NCBI GenBank assembly: GCA_020442635.1
Contig: JAGRJR010000006.1
Location: 1-64,000, forward strand
Length of the DNA stretch: 64,000 nt
Direction of reading: 5' to 3'
Source: Lysobacterales bacterium
GTDB lineage: Bacteria > Pseudomonadota > Gammaproteobacteria > Xanthomonadales > Marinicellaceae
Position 1 is the first letter of the stretch. Each line of letters starts with the position of its first letter. This document shows positions 49,495-57,882 of this stretch, in pieces. The notes below the pieces were generated by a model. That model was not told the origin of the DNA. It did not search any database and saw only the letters and a program-made list of their open reading frames with translations. The translations under genes and the position numbers were made by a program.

Positions 49495-51297
49495 TTACCA
49501 GCCACATTGACGTCCCTGGTTTTGTTCATCTAACCAGGCTTTCAGAGGTGCAAAATAATCAACCACAGCTGTGGCATCCATTTCACGTGAATTGGCAATG
49601 ACTTCCATGGCATCTTGCCAAGGTTTGGATGCGCCCATTTCCAATACTTTGATCAATTTTTCACCCGCTTGCTTGTTGTTATAGATGGAACAACGATGTA
49701 AATCACCTTCAAAACCAGCGGCTTTACACAACTCACGATGGAACTGGAATTGTAAAATATGGGCCAGGAAGTAACGGGTATAAGGTGTGTTACCTGGAAT
49801 GTGGTATTTGGCGCCCGGATCAAACTGATCTTCGGTTCTGGCTACAGGTGATTTAACGCCTTGGTATTTATTACGCAGAGCCCACCATCCCGCATTGTAT
49901 TCTTCTGGCGAAATTTCACCATTGAATACTTTCCAACGCCATTGATCAATCATCAGACCGAATGGTACAAATGCAATTTTTTCCAAAGCTTTTTGCATCA
50001 ACATGCCCAAATCGTTAGAAGATGCTGGGATTTCATCAATCAAGCCAATGTCTTTCAGGTATTTAGGGGTAATTGATAAAGCCACCGTATCACCAATGGC
50101 TTCATGAAAACCGTCATTGGCTCCATTGCGATAAATAATGCTTTGGTCTTTATAAGCTCGTTGGTAAAAGTTATGACCCATCTCATGGTGAATCGTCACA
50201 AAATCTTCCTGATCGACCTTGATACACATTTTGATGCGGATGTCGTCCAGATTGTCGATGTCCCAAGCACTGGCGTGACACACTACATCACGATCCTGTG
50301 GCTTGGTAAATAGTGAACGTTGCCAAAAAGTTTCAGGCAAAGGGTCTAGGCCCAGAGAAGTAAAGAAGCCTTCGGCTGTTTCAACCATTTTTTTGGCGTC
50401 GTAATTGTGCTCTTTAAGCAAAGCAGTGACGTCAATGGTCGATCCAGCATCTTCAGGTTTAACCAAGTCATATACACCAGTCCAGTCCTGAGCCCACATA
50501 TTGCCGAGTAAATGTGCAGGAATCATGCCGTCATCACCCATGATTTCTTCGCCATAGTGTTCGGTTAATTTGGTGCGAACGTGGCATTGCAATGAATCAT
50601 AAAGGGGTTTGACTTGTGACCATAAACGATCTAACTCTTTGGGAAATTCACTGGCAGGCATGTCGTAGCCAGCTCGCCACATCGCACCGGTGTCATCAAA
50701 GCCCAAATCACGAGCACCTTCATTAGCCAGTTCAACCATGCGTTGATACATGGGTCTCATATCTGGTGAAACTGTGCGCCATCCTTCCCAGGCTTCTAAC
50801 AATTCTTTATGATTTCTTGATTCGGCGATGGTTTGAGATAATTGGCCTAATGACTGGCATTCATCTTCGACACAATATTTGCCAGCACCATACATGGCTT
50901 CCAGTTTAGCCATAATTTGTGCCAATTCTGCGTTTTTCTCCGCATCATCAGGTGCGGCCAGGGTAAGGCTGCCCTTGATAATATTTAAACGTCTGCGCAT
51001 ATCCGCAGGCAATTCCAGAGCATCAAATTTTTTCGCTGCATTGGCAAATTTCACAGACAAAGCACCCATTTTTTCAATGCTTTTAGCTCCCAGCCAAATG
51101 GTGTCATCAGTGATGAAATTGGCTTGAACCCAAGCTACTCTGGCAGCGTATTCACCTTCTTTGATATAGGTGTCTTCGACTTTATCCAAAAACGCCTGTG
51201 CATCTGCCACAGTTACTTTGTCTGTGTCAGCTTTTTTAGTAGGTTGTTGACAAGCCATTAGTGCCAACAACAGGCATAATGTGAGTATATTTTTCAT
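49495..51297 (-). CDS. M2-family peptidyl-dipeptidase lipoprotein (ACE-like)
   Basis: Zinc metallopeptidase of the angiotensin-converting-enzyme family, releasing dipeptides from peptide C-termini in the periplasm or at the cell surface. The 600-aa protein has a lipoprotein signal with lipobox LMACQ (Cys16), a long helical N-terminal half, the zinc site HHEMGHNFYQ and the downstream third ligand in GANDGFHEAIGDT. C-terminal motifs SPVARTEDQFDPGAKYHIP and RYFLAHILQFQFH are diagnostic of M2. Length is typical of bacterial members. Monocistronic with a terminator. Confidence 0.94.
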   Translation of the reverse strand: MKNILTLCLLLALMACQQPTKKADTDKVTVADAQAFLDKVEDTYIKEGEYAARVAWVQANFITDDTIWLGAKSIEKMGALSVKFANAAKKFDALELPADMRRRLNIIKGSLTLAAPDDAEKNAELAQIMAKLEAMYGAGKYCVEDECQSLGQLSQTIAESRNHKELLEAWEGWRTVSPDMRPMYQRMVELANEGARDLGFDDTGAMWRAGYDMPASEFPKELDRLWSQVKPLYDSLQCHVRTKLTEHYGEEIMGDDGMIPAHLLGNMWAQDWTGVYDLVKPEDAGSTIDVTALLKEHNYDAKKMVETAEGFFTSLGLDPLPETFWQRSLFTKPQDRDVVCHASAWDIDNLDDIRIKMCIKVDQEDFVTIHHEMGHNFYQRAYKDQSIIYRNGANDGFHEAIGDTVALSITPKYLKDIGLIDEIPASSNDLGMLMQKALEKIAFVPFGLMIDQWRWKVFNGEISPEEYNAGWWALRNKYQGVKSPVARTEDQFDPGAKYHIPGNTPYTRYFLAHILQFQFHRELCKAAGFEGDLHRCSIYNNKQAGEKLIKVLEMGASKPWQDAMEVIANSREMDATAVVDYFAPLKAWLDEQNQGRQCGW

Positions 51298-51375
51298 GTT
51301 TATATTTCTGTCCCGTTAAAAACCGCTGTTATTCTACATCAATCACAGCTTTTTTCATCTTTCTGGCAACAAAAA

Positions 51376-51391
51376 ACCCGGAAAACCGGGT
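51376..51391 (-). terminator. terminator of the Tyr-rich lipoprotein gene
   Basis: ACCCGG, loop AAAA, CCGGGT; on the minus strand a T6 run follows the stem, 37 nt past the stop. Confidence 0.8.
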
Positions 51392-51427
51392 GTTGTTGGC
51401 ATATGTGACAGCAGCCTATCATTGGCC

Positions 51428-52627
51428 TCAGGATTTACTTGCTGAACGGTCACCTCCTGATGATCTGCCAGAACTGTTGTGCTCGTTGCTTTTTGAGCTT
51501 TTTTCTTTAGTGGTTCGACTGCGGTTTTGTTTAGAAGATGAGCGTGTGGAACTGGCAGGCTTGTTCTGCAAAACAGGTTGATTAACCTCTGGTCTGGAAG
51601 TATTGTTTGTTTGTCTTTGTACCATGGGTCGATGGGTATTCCGATTAACCACTGTGGGACTGGAGGAGCGAGCATTTTGCTCATTTCCGTTGCGATTAAT
51701 TATACGGTTGGTGTGGTATACCGGTGATTGGCTGCTCATGGGCTTTACCCGGGTATTTGGCAGAGGTTTTTGATAACGGTTGTGTTGTGATAACTGACTG
51801 TTAGTTTGCTGTTCACGCAACTGTTGCTGTAAATTATTTTGGTTGTTTACAGATGGTGAATTGCGTGTCATCACCTCATTGCGTGAGGATTGATAACGGT
51901 TCGACGAATTTGAGTTTTGTTGGTTATGCTGAATTACTTCAGTCTGTTGGCTACCACGATAAGTAGGTTTGTTACTACTTCTTACTGGCGCACGGTTTAC
52001 CGGACGATTACTGCTGCTCCGACTTCGATCAACCGGCTGTGGTTTGTTGTAATTGCGGTTATAGACCGGTCTGGTTTCTTTGTAGCGGTTGTAGTGTCTA
52101 TTATTGTTCAATCTTCGCGCTTCATTGCGTGCTGAATAGTAACCACGTTGGGTTGGTTTATAATGGTAATTGTCATAATAATAGTTGCGGTTTCGCCAAT
52201 GGTTATACCACCAGTAGTTATCATAATAATAACTGCTGTAGCTAACAGCAAAGCCAAAAGCAGGCCACCATCCTGAAGTGTAATGATAACTGGGCCAATA
52301 TCCTGGATGGCACCAGGTTGACCAATAGGAATAAGCACATTGATTTACTGAGGAAAAATAAAATCCAACCCGTGGATAACGAAATGGACTGTAATAGGCA
52401 TTGCTGTAGGTTACGCCCCAACGATCTGGATAATAATTGTAATTGTTGTAATAAACACCATCACCTGCAGAAGTGTATTCTGATGAACCATAGCCATAGT
52501 ATGGGTCATAATTATCATAGGCGTAATAATCTTCCTCGTAATAAGCATCTTGTTCAGCATCATAGCGGTGGTTATGCACGCTACAAGCCGTCAGAAACAA
52601 GGTCAAAATAGGCAGCAATATTTTCAT
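51428..52627 (-). CDS. Tyr/Trp-rich low-complexity lipoprotein
   Basis: A 399-aa exported lipoprotein (MKILLPILTLFLTAC, lipobox LTAC, Cys15). Residues ~25-165 are exceptionally rich in Tyr, Trp, Asn and Asp (YYEEDYYAYDNYDPYYGYG), while the rest is Ser/Asn/Gln/Arg-rich with no hydrophobic core (RSSSNRPVNR, QQNSNSSNRYQSSRNE). It looks intrinsically disordered, with a net basic tail. The frame opens at a GTG (52648), but the ATG at 52627 gives a proper lipoprotein signal. Function unknown; an envelope matrix or adhesive role is only a guess. The 169 bp upstream are AT-rich and divergent from the transporter at 52819. Confidence 0.75.
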   Translation of the reverse strand: MKILLPILTLFLTACSVHNHRYDAEQDAYYEEDYYAYDNYDPYYGYGSSEYTSAGDGVYYNNYNYYPDRWGVTYSNAYYSPFRYPRVGFYFSSVNQCAYSYWSTWCHPGYWPSYHYTSGWWPAFGFAVSYSSYYYDNYWWYNHWRNRNYYYDNYHYKPTQRGYYSARNEARRLNNNRHYNRYKETRPVYNRNYNKPQPVDRSRSSSNRPVNRAPVRSSNKPTYRGSQQTEVIQHNQQNSNSSNRYQSSRNEVMTRNSPSVNNQNNLQQQLREQQTNSQLSQHNRYQKPLPNTRVKPMSSQSPVYHTNRIINRNGNEQNARSSSPTVVNRNTHRPMVQRQTNNTSRPEVNQPVLQNKPASSTRSSSKQNRSRTTKEKSSKSNEHNSSGRSSGGDRSASKS

Positions 52628-52818
52628 GTCGGCAATGGTTTTGTTCACAATGACAGCATACTACATCGAAAACGCTGAATTAAAGCTGAATGTATCAGCC
52701 ATCATCATAAATAATTATTCTATCAAATCACTTTAATCATCAGTAAATATCAAGTCTAATACCGCTTTTCTATAAGGTAAAACCATCATAGTGATGGGCT
52801 ATAGTAGGGGTGTGTTTT

Positions 52819-53724
52819 ATGAACCAAACTCAAGAAAATTGGAAAAAAGGGCTGGTGCTGTCTTTAGTAACAGTGCTGTTTTGGAGTACTTTGCCCATTT
52901 CTTTAAAAATATCATTGTCTGCTCTGGATGCAATGACCTTAACTTGGTTTCGGTTTTTGGCTGCAGCAGTTTTTACATTGGTGTTGTTACTCAACAATCA
53001 TAAGATCAAACAATTCATGACTTTAACTTCAGTCCAATGGCTGTGGCTTGGGTTGGCGGCAGTGATGTTAATCGCCAACTATGTGTTGTTTTTAATTGGA
53101 CTTGAAATGACCTCACCTGCCAACGCCCAAGTGTTTATTCAAATGGCACCACTGTTAATGACTTTGGGTGGTGTGCTAATTTTCAAGGAGTCTTTTAGCA
53201 AAATGCAGATGTTGGGGGTGACCTCCATAATCATAGGATTGAGTTTGTTCTTCAAAGACCAAATCGAACAAATTATTGCCAGTGATTACACCTTGGGGAT
53301 TTGGGTGATGTTTGTTGCTGCTTTAACTTGGGCTATTTACGCGTTGATTCAAAAAAAATTGGCATCGGCACTCTCATCTCAAAGCATTTTGTTTTTTATT
53401 TATTGTTTTGCCAGTTTGGTACTGGTTTTTTGGAGTCGTTTTAATGCCTTTGGTGAAATCAACAGCACCCAGTGGTGGGCCGTAGGCTATGCTTGTATCA
53501 ACACAGTCATTGCTTATGGTGCTTTTGCTGAAGCTTTGAATCATTGGAATGCATCCAGAGTTGGTATGGTTTTGGCAATCACCCCAGTCATTACTTTATT
53601 TGCCATCAACAGCTTTGCTTTTTTCTTTCCTGAACTGATGTCAGCTGAAAGTATTCAGACCTTTGGTTATGCAGGAGTGGTTTTTATTGTTTCAGGTTCT
53701 ATGTTGGCCAGTTTAAAAAAATAA
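52819..53724 (+). CDS. EamA/DMT-superfamily transporter
   Basis: Ten-helix inner-membrane exporter or permease of the drug/metabolite type. The protein, 301 aa from the ATG at 52819, consists of two five-helix EamA repeats (about residues 12-137 and 155-295), with the first helix pair around VTVLFWSTLPISLK and WFRFLAAAVF and the second around LTWAIYALIQKKL. AGGGG lies 9 nt ahead of the ATG, which makes it preferable to the GTG at 52810. Substrate unknown. Confidence 0.88.
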   Translation: MNQTQENWKKGLVLSLVTVLFWSTLPISLKISLSALDAMTLTWFRFLAAAVFTLVLLLNNHKIKQFMTLTSVQWLWLGLAAVMLIANYVLFLIGLEMTSPANAQVFIQMAPLLMTLGGVLIFKESFSKMQMLGVTSIIIGLSLFFKDQIEQIIASDYTLGIWVMFVAALTWAIYALIQKKLASALSSQSILFFIYCFASLVLVFWSRFNAFGEINSTQWWAVGYACINTVIAYGAFAEALNHWNASRVGMVLAITPVITLFAINSFAFFFPELMSAESIQTFGYAGVVFIVSGSMLASLKK

Positions 53725-53818
53725 ACAGCCAAGTTATCTTCTGTGACCAATGGCACTGTAATAAAACAACCGTTCCAAGGTATAGTAATTATGTGTCTTT
53801 TCCTAACAGGTAATTATT

Positions 53819-54217
53819 ATGTCAGAGCAAGAAAACAACAAAGATAAAGTGATTGAAGGTGAAGTAACCGAGAGCACTGCTGAAACACAATCGGCATCCA
53901 AGGCCCAAGAAACCGTTGCCAAAAAAGAGTCTACTATAAACAGTGAAGTATTGACTCGAATATTGGTCACTGTATTATTTGCCTTGATTGGCTGGGTGTC
54001 CTTGTGGGTTTTTGGTGTTGTGGTGTTAGTGCAATTCGGCTTTTTGTTAATCACTGGGAACTTGAACAAAAATTTGAAAGCGTTTAATGGTGAGTTAGGC
54101 GACTATTTGGCGGACATCCTCAAATATGTATCCTTCCAAAGAGAAGAAAAACCGTTTCCTTTTCAGTCCTGGCACTATGACGATGACAACAAAGAAACCG
54201 GAGCACCTGCGAAGTAA
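53819..54217 (+). CDS. DUF4389 membrane protein
   Basis: A 132-aa protein with an acidic, charged N-terminal ~40 residues (disordered) and a two-helix membrane segment (ILVTVLFALIGWVSLWVFGVVVLVQF). The C-terminal block NLNKNLKAFNGELGDYLADIL and EEKPFPFQSW is the DUF4389 signature. Role unknown. It is followed by a strong terminator. Confidence 0.82.
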   Translation: MSEQENNKDKVIEGEVTESTAETQSASKAQETVAKKESTINSEVLTRILVTVLFALIGWVSLWVFGVVVLVQFGFLLITGNLNKNLKAFNGELGDYLADILKYVSFQREEKPFPFQSWHYDDDNKETGAPAK

Positions 54218-54251
54218 AAGTTATTGATTCCTCTTTTCAATTGATATGTTT

Positions 54252-54278
54252 ACGCCAGGATAATCCTGGCGTTTTTTT
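54252..54278 (+). terminator. terminator of the DUF4389 gene
   Basis: ACGCCAGGA, loop TAA, TCCTGGCGTTTTTTT: a perfect 9-bp stem and T7. Confidence 0.92.
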
Positions 54279-54356
54279 AATCTTTTTTTAAGCCACTATG
54301 GCTGAGATAAAGCATCCCTTGTAAGATATGATCACTTACTAAGGTCTTGGCAATAC

Positions 54357-54557
54357 ATGAAAACTTATGATTTAAGGGGATACACCCTGGTTTTAGATAA
54401 AATTGTGTTCATCAGTGCGGTTTTTACGGCTGACCAGGAAGAGGGCAAGCAGTTTAATGTTCGTTTAATCGGTGATATGCTCAAATTCAAATTCCCCACC
54501 CATGAAGATGCGGTATTGGCAAGACAGTTACTCATTAAAGCAATCAAGGAGGCTTAA
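54357..54557 (+). CDS. small hypothetical protein leading the SDR/ALDH operon
   Basis: A 66-aa protein, MKTYDLRGYTLVLDKIVFISAV..., with an antiparallel beta layout and a C-terminal helix (HEDAVLARQLLIKAIKEA). No signal or membrane helix. It is immediately followed by the SDR start with the SDR Shine-Dalgarno inside its last codons, so the three genes are co-translated. I do not recognise the family. Confidence 0.7.
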   Translation: MKTYDLRGYTLVLDKIVFISAVFTADQEEGKQFNVRLIGDMLKFKFPTHEDAVLARQLLIKAIKEA

Positions 54558-54558
54558 A

Positions 54559-55347
54559 GTGGAGTTAAATTTACACAACAAGACAGCCTGGGTTTGCGGT
54601 TCAACACAAGGCATGGGCTTAAGTATTGCCCGTCAATTGGCCAAACAGGGGGCAACTGTGGTTTTATTGGCCCGAAATGCAAACAAGCTTAAAGAAGTGG
54701 TTAAAACCCTGTCAACAGATTTAAACCAAAATCACAGAACCATTGTGGTTGATTTTGCTCAACCTGCACAGTTACGAGAAGTTGTCACAACACATATATT
54801 GTCCTATCCTGAAGTGCACATATTGGTCAATAATACTGGTGGGCCGCCTCCCGGTTTGGCAAAAGATGCACATTTGGAAGACTTTCAGGCAGCATTCAAT
54901 CAACATTTAATCTGTAACCAGATTTTAGCTCAAGCGGCTGTCCCTGTCATGCAGCAAGCAGGTTATGGCCGCATCATTAATGTCATATCAACATCAGTGA
55001 AGCAACCTTTACCCAATCTTGGCGTTTCAAATACTGTGCGCGGCGCAGTGGCTAGCTGGGCCAAGACTTTGGCCAATGAATTGGGGCAATACAACATCAC
55101 AGTCAATAACGTTTTACCAGGCGCCACTGAAACCACGAGACTTTCCGCGATTTTTGAAAACAAAGCCAACAAGACTGGCATGAGTGTTGAGCAAGTGATA
55201 GCACATGAAAAGGCCATCATACCCATGAAGCGATTTGGCACACCAGAGGAGTTTGCCAATGTGGTTGGTTTTCTGGCCTCACCTGCAGCGGCTTATGTAA
55301 ATGGTGTTAATATTCCAGTAGATGGTGGTCGCACCGCATGTCTATAA
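54559..55347 (+). CDS. SDR-family oxidoreductase with an atypical active site
   Basis: A 262-aa protein starting with GTG at 54559, 6 nt after a perfect AAGGAGG. The cofactor site GSTQGMGLSIA and the NNTGGPPPG motif are normal. However, where classical SDRs have Ser-x12-Tyr-x3-Lys, this protein reads S-x12-S-N-T-V-R: the Tyr is Ser and the Lys is Arg. This is a recognised divergent SDR subgroup rather than damage, because the surrounding KTLANELG and TVNNVLPG blocks are intact. Its substrate is unknown. Its neighbour, the semialdehyde dehydrogenase, suggests a role in an aromatic (tryptophan/kynurenine or catechol) degradation branch. Confidence 0.87.
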   Translation: MELNLHNKTAWVCGSTQGMGLSIARQLAKQGATVVLLARNANKLKEVVKTLSTDLNQNHRTIVVDFAQPAQLREVVTTHILSYPEVHILVNNTGGPPPGLAKDAHLEDFQAAFNQHLICNQILAQAAVPVMQQAGYGRIINVISTSVKQPLPNLGVSNTVRGAVASWAKTLANELGQYNITVNNVLPGATETTRLSAIFENKANKTGMSVEQVIAHEKAIIPMKRFGTPEEFANVVGFLASPAAAYVNGVNIPVDGGRTACL

Positions 55348-56810
55348 CCAAGCCATACGATTTACCATGTATTGAAAACCTTGTTGGTGGTGAATTGCTT
55401 GCACCTGCTATGGGCGGATATATTGAGAATATTGAGCCCGCCACTGGACAAGTTTATGGTCTAACCCCAAACTCATGCCAAAAAGATCTTAATCTCGCCA
55501 TTGAGGCTGCAGAAAAAGCATTTTCACTCTGGGCAAACACGCCTGCTGAAACGAAAGCCAAAATACTTAATAAACTGGCAGATTTGATTGAACAGAACCA
55601 AAATGAATTGGCCAAGGCTGAAGCCGTTGATAATGGTAAACCCATCACTTTAGCAAAAAATGTAGACATCTATAGAGCGGCTGCCAACATCCGGTTTTTT
55701 GCTCAAGCCTGCACACAATTCAGCAGTGAATCTCATGCTGTGGAAAACACCGCCATTAATTACACCCTGAGACAACCTTTGGGTGTGGTGGCGTGTATTT
55801 CGCCTTGGAATTTACCTTTGTACTTGTTTACCTGGAAAATAGCCCCTGCATTGGCCACAGGTAATTGTGTCATTGCCAAGCCTTCAGAAGTGACACCCAT
55901 GACGGCCTATTTGTTTTCAAAGTTATGCATTGAAGCCGGTTTACCTGCTGGCGTTTTGAATATATTACATGGGTCTGGTGCTACTATTGGAGCTGATTTG
56001 GTTAAACACCCAAAAATCAAAGCCATTAGTTTTACTGGTGGCTCAAACACCGGTGTGGCCATCAAACAAGCCACAGCTGATCAACACAAAAAACTTTCAT
56101 TAGAATTAGGCGGTAAAAACCCAACATTGGTTTTCGCTGATTGTGATTTCGATCGAACCGTTAATGAGGTAGCCCGGGCGGCTTTTGCAAACCAGGGTCA
56201 AATTTGTTTGTGTGGTTCACGTATTTACATTGAAAACAATATTTATAAAGAGTTCACTGAGGCACTGGTTAAGAAAGTTGAAGAATTGGTTATTGGTGAT
56301 CCTTTAGATGAGACAACCCAGTTTGGCGCCTTGGTTTCAAAGCAGCATATGCACAAAGTGCTCAGTTATATTGAATTGGCTAAAAAAGAAGGTGGTGAAA
56401 TACTGACTGGAGGCGAACAAATAAAACTAGAAGGGCGCTGTAGCGATGGCTATTTTGTTCAACCTACTATCATCGCAGGATTGAAAAACAATTGCCGTAC
56501 CAACCAAGAAGAAATTTTCGGGCCTGTGTGCACAATTCAGGGGTTTGGTTCAGATGAGCAAGCATTGGCGTTGGCTAACGACTCAAAATATGGTTTGGCT
56601 ACCAGCATTTGGAGCCAGGACATCTCTCGTTGCCACCGCCTTGCTCAACAAATAGAAACCGGTATTGTTTGGATTAATTGCTGGCTGTTGAGAGATTTAC
56701 GCACACCTTTTGGTGGCATGAAAGCTTCTGGTTCTGGACGAGAAGGTGGCCTGGAAGCGATGCGTTTTTTCACTGAACCAAAGAACGTGTGTGTGCAGTT
56801 TAAGGATTGA
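55338..56810 (+). CDS. 2-hydroxymuconate/2-aminomuconate-semialdehyde dehydrogenase-type ALDH
   Basis: NAD-dependent aldehyde dehydrogenase of 490 aa. The catalytic Glu is in LELGGKNPTLV (about residue 255) and the nucleophile Cys in NQGQICLCGSRIY (about residue 289). The segment WLLRDLRTPFGGMKASGSGREGG near the C-terminus is characteristic of the muconate-semialdehyde branch (ALDH8 group). It overlaps the SDR by 10 nt. The other genes of a kynurenine or meta-cleavage pathway are not visible, so the precise aldehyde is inferred. Confidence 0.85.
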   Translation: MSITKPYDLPCIENLVGGELLAPAMGGYIENIEPATGQVYGLTPNSCQKDLNLAIEAAEKAFSLWANTPAETKAKILNKLADLIEQNQNELAKAEAVDNGKPITLAKNVDIYRAAANIRFFAQACTQFSSESHAVENTAINYTLRQPLGVVACISPWNLPLYLFTWKIAPALATGNCVIAKPSEVTPMTAYLFSKLCIEAGLPAGVLNILHGSGATIGADLVKHPKIKAISFTGGSNTGVAIKQATADQHKKLSLELGGKNPTLVFADCDFDRTVNEVARAAFANQGQICLCGSRIYIENNIYKEFTEALVKKVEELVIGDPLDETTQFGALVSKQHMHKVLSYIELAKKEGGEILTGGEQIKLEGRCSDGYFVQPTIIAGLKNNCRTNQEEIFGPVCTIQGFGSDEQALALANDSKYGLATSIWSQDISRCHRLAQQIETGIVWINCWLLRDLRTPFGGMKASGSGREGGLEAMRFFTEPKNVCVQFKD

Positions 56811-56961
56811 CAGTCAAATTTATTACCTTAATGACAACAAGTTTGTAAGCATTTCGTTAAACCAGGGTCTTATAGATTAAACATAGGTACTTTTGGCACA
56901 TAAAATACTGGTAGCTAATGTTTAATATAATCATACGTACTCAATTTCTTCAAACTTATGG

Positions 56962-56990
56962 TTGACGTACGTAAGACTTAGTAGTATAGT
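56962..56990 (+). promoter_or_regulatory. consensus-like sigma-70 promoter in an intergenic region
   Basis: TTGACG (56962-56967), exactly 17 bp, then TATAGT (56985-56990). No protein-coding frame follows for almost 400 nt; the structured element at about 56997-57197 does. Confidence 0.65.
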
Positions 56991-56996
56991 GATTGC

Positions 56997-57197
56997 TTAA
57001 AGTTATTGAATTCATCCTCGAATGAAATAGCAAAAGCTTTGGAGTTACAGAAATTTCCTCCCCTAACGCTTTTTAACTCTCTGATTTCTGTAACTCCACC
57101 TCTTTTTGTATGTTGAGGTGAAAAGAATGACCGGAATAGATCTAAGGCCGAATTGAAGATGTGGCCTTGTGGACCAAGGCACACGTTTCTTTCTTCT
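56997..57197 (+). ncRNA. candidate structured small RNA, unidentified
   Basis: About 200 nt between the promoter at 56962-56990 and a terminator-like hairpin. In order: a small hairpin TTCAT/ATGAA (57011-57026); a perfect 14-bp inverted repeat GGAGTTACAGAAAT / ATTTCTGTAACTCC (57041-57054 and 57084-57097) with a 29-nt loop; a CACCTC/GAGGTG hairpin (57098-57120); and a GCCTTG/CAAGGC stem (57164-57180) followed by a U-rich stretch. The sequence does not match what I know of 6S, tmRNA, RNase P or 4.5S RNA. A 68-aa minus-strand frame covers part of it but has no supporting features. Confidence 0.45.
57160..57197 (+). terminator. terminator-like hairpin of the candidate small RNA
   Basis: TGT-(G)-GCCTTG, loop TGGAC, CAAGGC-ACA, then a T-rich CGTTTCTTTCTTC. 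Confidence 0.5.
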
Positions 57198-57375
57198 AGT
57201 TATACTTGTGACTAAAACTCAATGTCTTAAGTTACGCCACAATTTGAAACGCTGAGCCTCCTCTTATTATTTTTCCTACTCAAACAATTGTAGCTAACTC
57301 TCCCTGCGCTTTTTATTATATACTGAACAGCGCCTGAAGTCTCAAGCTGTTTTTTTACTTTTTTCAAATTTTTTC

Positions 57376-57876
57376 ATGTTCAACCCATCCGAAAATATTC
57401 GTATTAACCTGATTGAAGTCGCCAACGCTGAACCACTGGCAGGTGATTTATTTACAAAATCATTCAATGCACCTATCCCGGATTTTCCAAAACATTTTGT
57501 GTTGGTGACTCAAGATCAGTCTGATAAACAGCTTATATTGGGTTATGTTCATTTCACCAAACACCAAAATATGTATTTGGGTGGCGGTATGTGCGTAAAT
57601 ACGCGAGCCCTAAGACAATTACCCAAACCCCTGAGAAACCAATTAAACCGACAAGGTGGAGTGGCGTACACCATGTTGTCCCAAGCGGTACATGAACTGC
57701 ATGACTGCGCGGCCGTATTTGGCTATGTTGGGCATAAAGGCGCTTACAAAATCGATCTGGCTGTCGGCTTTAAACCAACAGTTTATAGGCATTTGATTGT
57801 ATATTGGAAGCAGTCTCTCAGTGAATCAGAACAGCAACAAATCATCAATGAAGCCCATAAACTGGGTCCTTTTTAG
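57376..57876 (+). CDS. hypothetical protein, possibly GNAT-like
   Basis: A 166-aa soluble protein. The middle (LILGYVHFTKHQNMYLGGGMCV) and the LSQAVHELHDCAAVFGYVGHKGA segment have the beta-strand/helix rhythm of acyltransferase-like folds, but no diagnostic acetyl-CoA loop was found, so the function stays open. A C-rich T-tract region with an ACAGC/GCTGT stem (57326-57353) lies just upstream. It ends 6 nt before the convergent membrane-protein gene. Confidence 0.65.
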   Translation: MFNPSENIRINLIEVANAEPLAGDLFTKSFNAPIPDFPKHFVLVTQDQSDKQLILGYVHFTKHQNMYLGGGMCVNTRALRQLPKPLRNQLNRQGGVAYTMLSQAVHELHDCAAVFGYVGHKGAYKIDLAVGFKPTVYRHLIVYWKQSLSESEQQQIINEAHKLGPF

Positions 57877-57882
57877 TGTTTA

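Noticed and set aside
56978..57184. 68-aa minus-strand frame
   Set aside because: It lies in the structured intergenic region, has no Shine-Dalgarno or family similarity, and covers the stems of the candidate small RNA.
56997..57197. 6S RNA
   Set aside because: Size is similar, but the 5' and 3' ends do not pair and the long single hairpin with a central bubble is missing.
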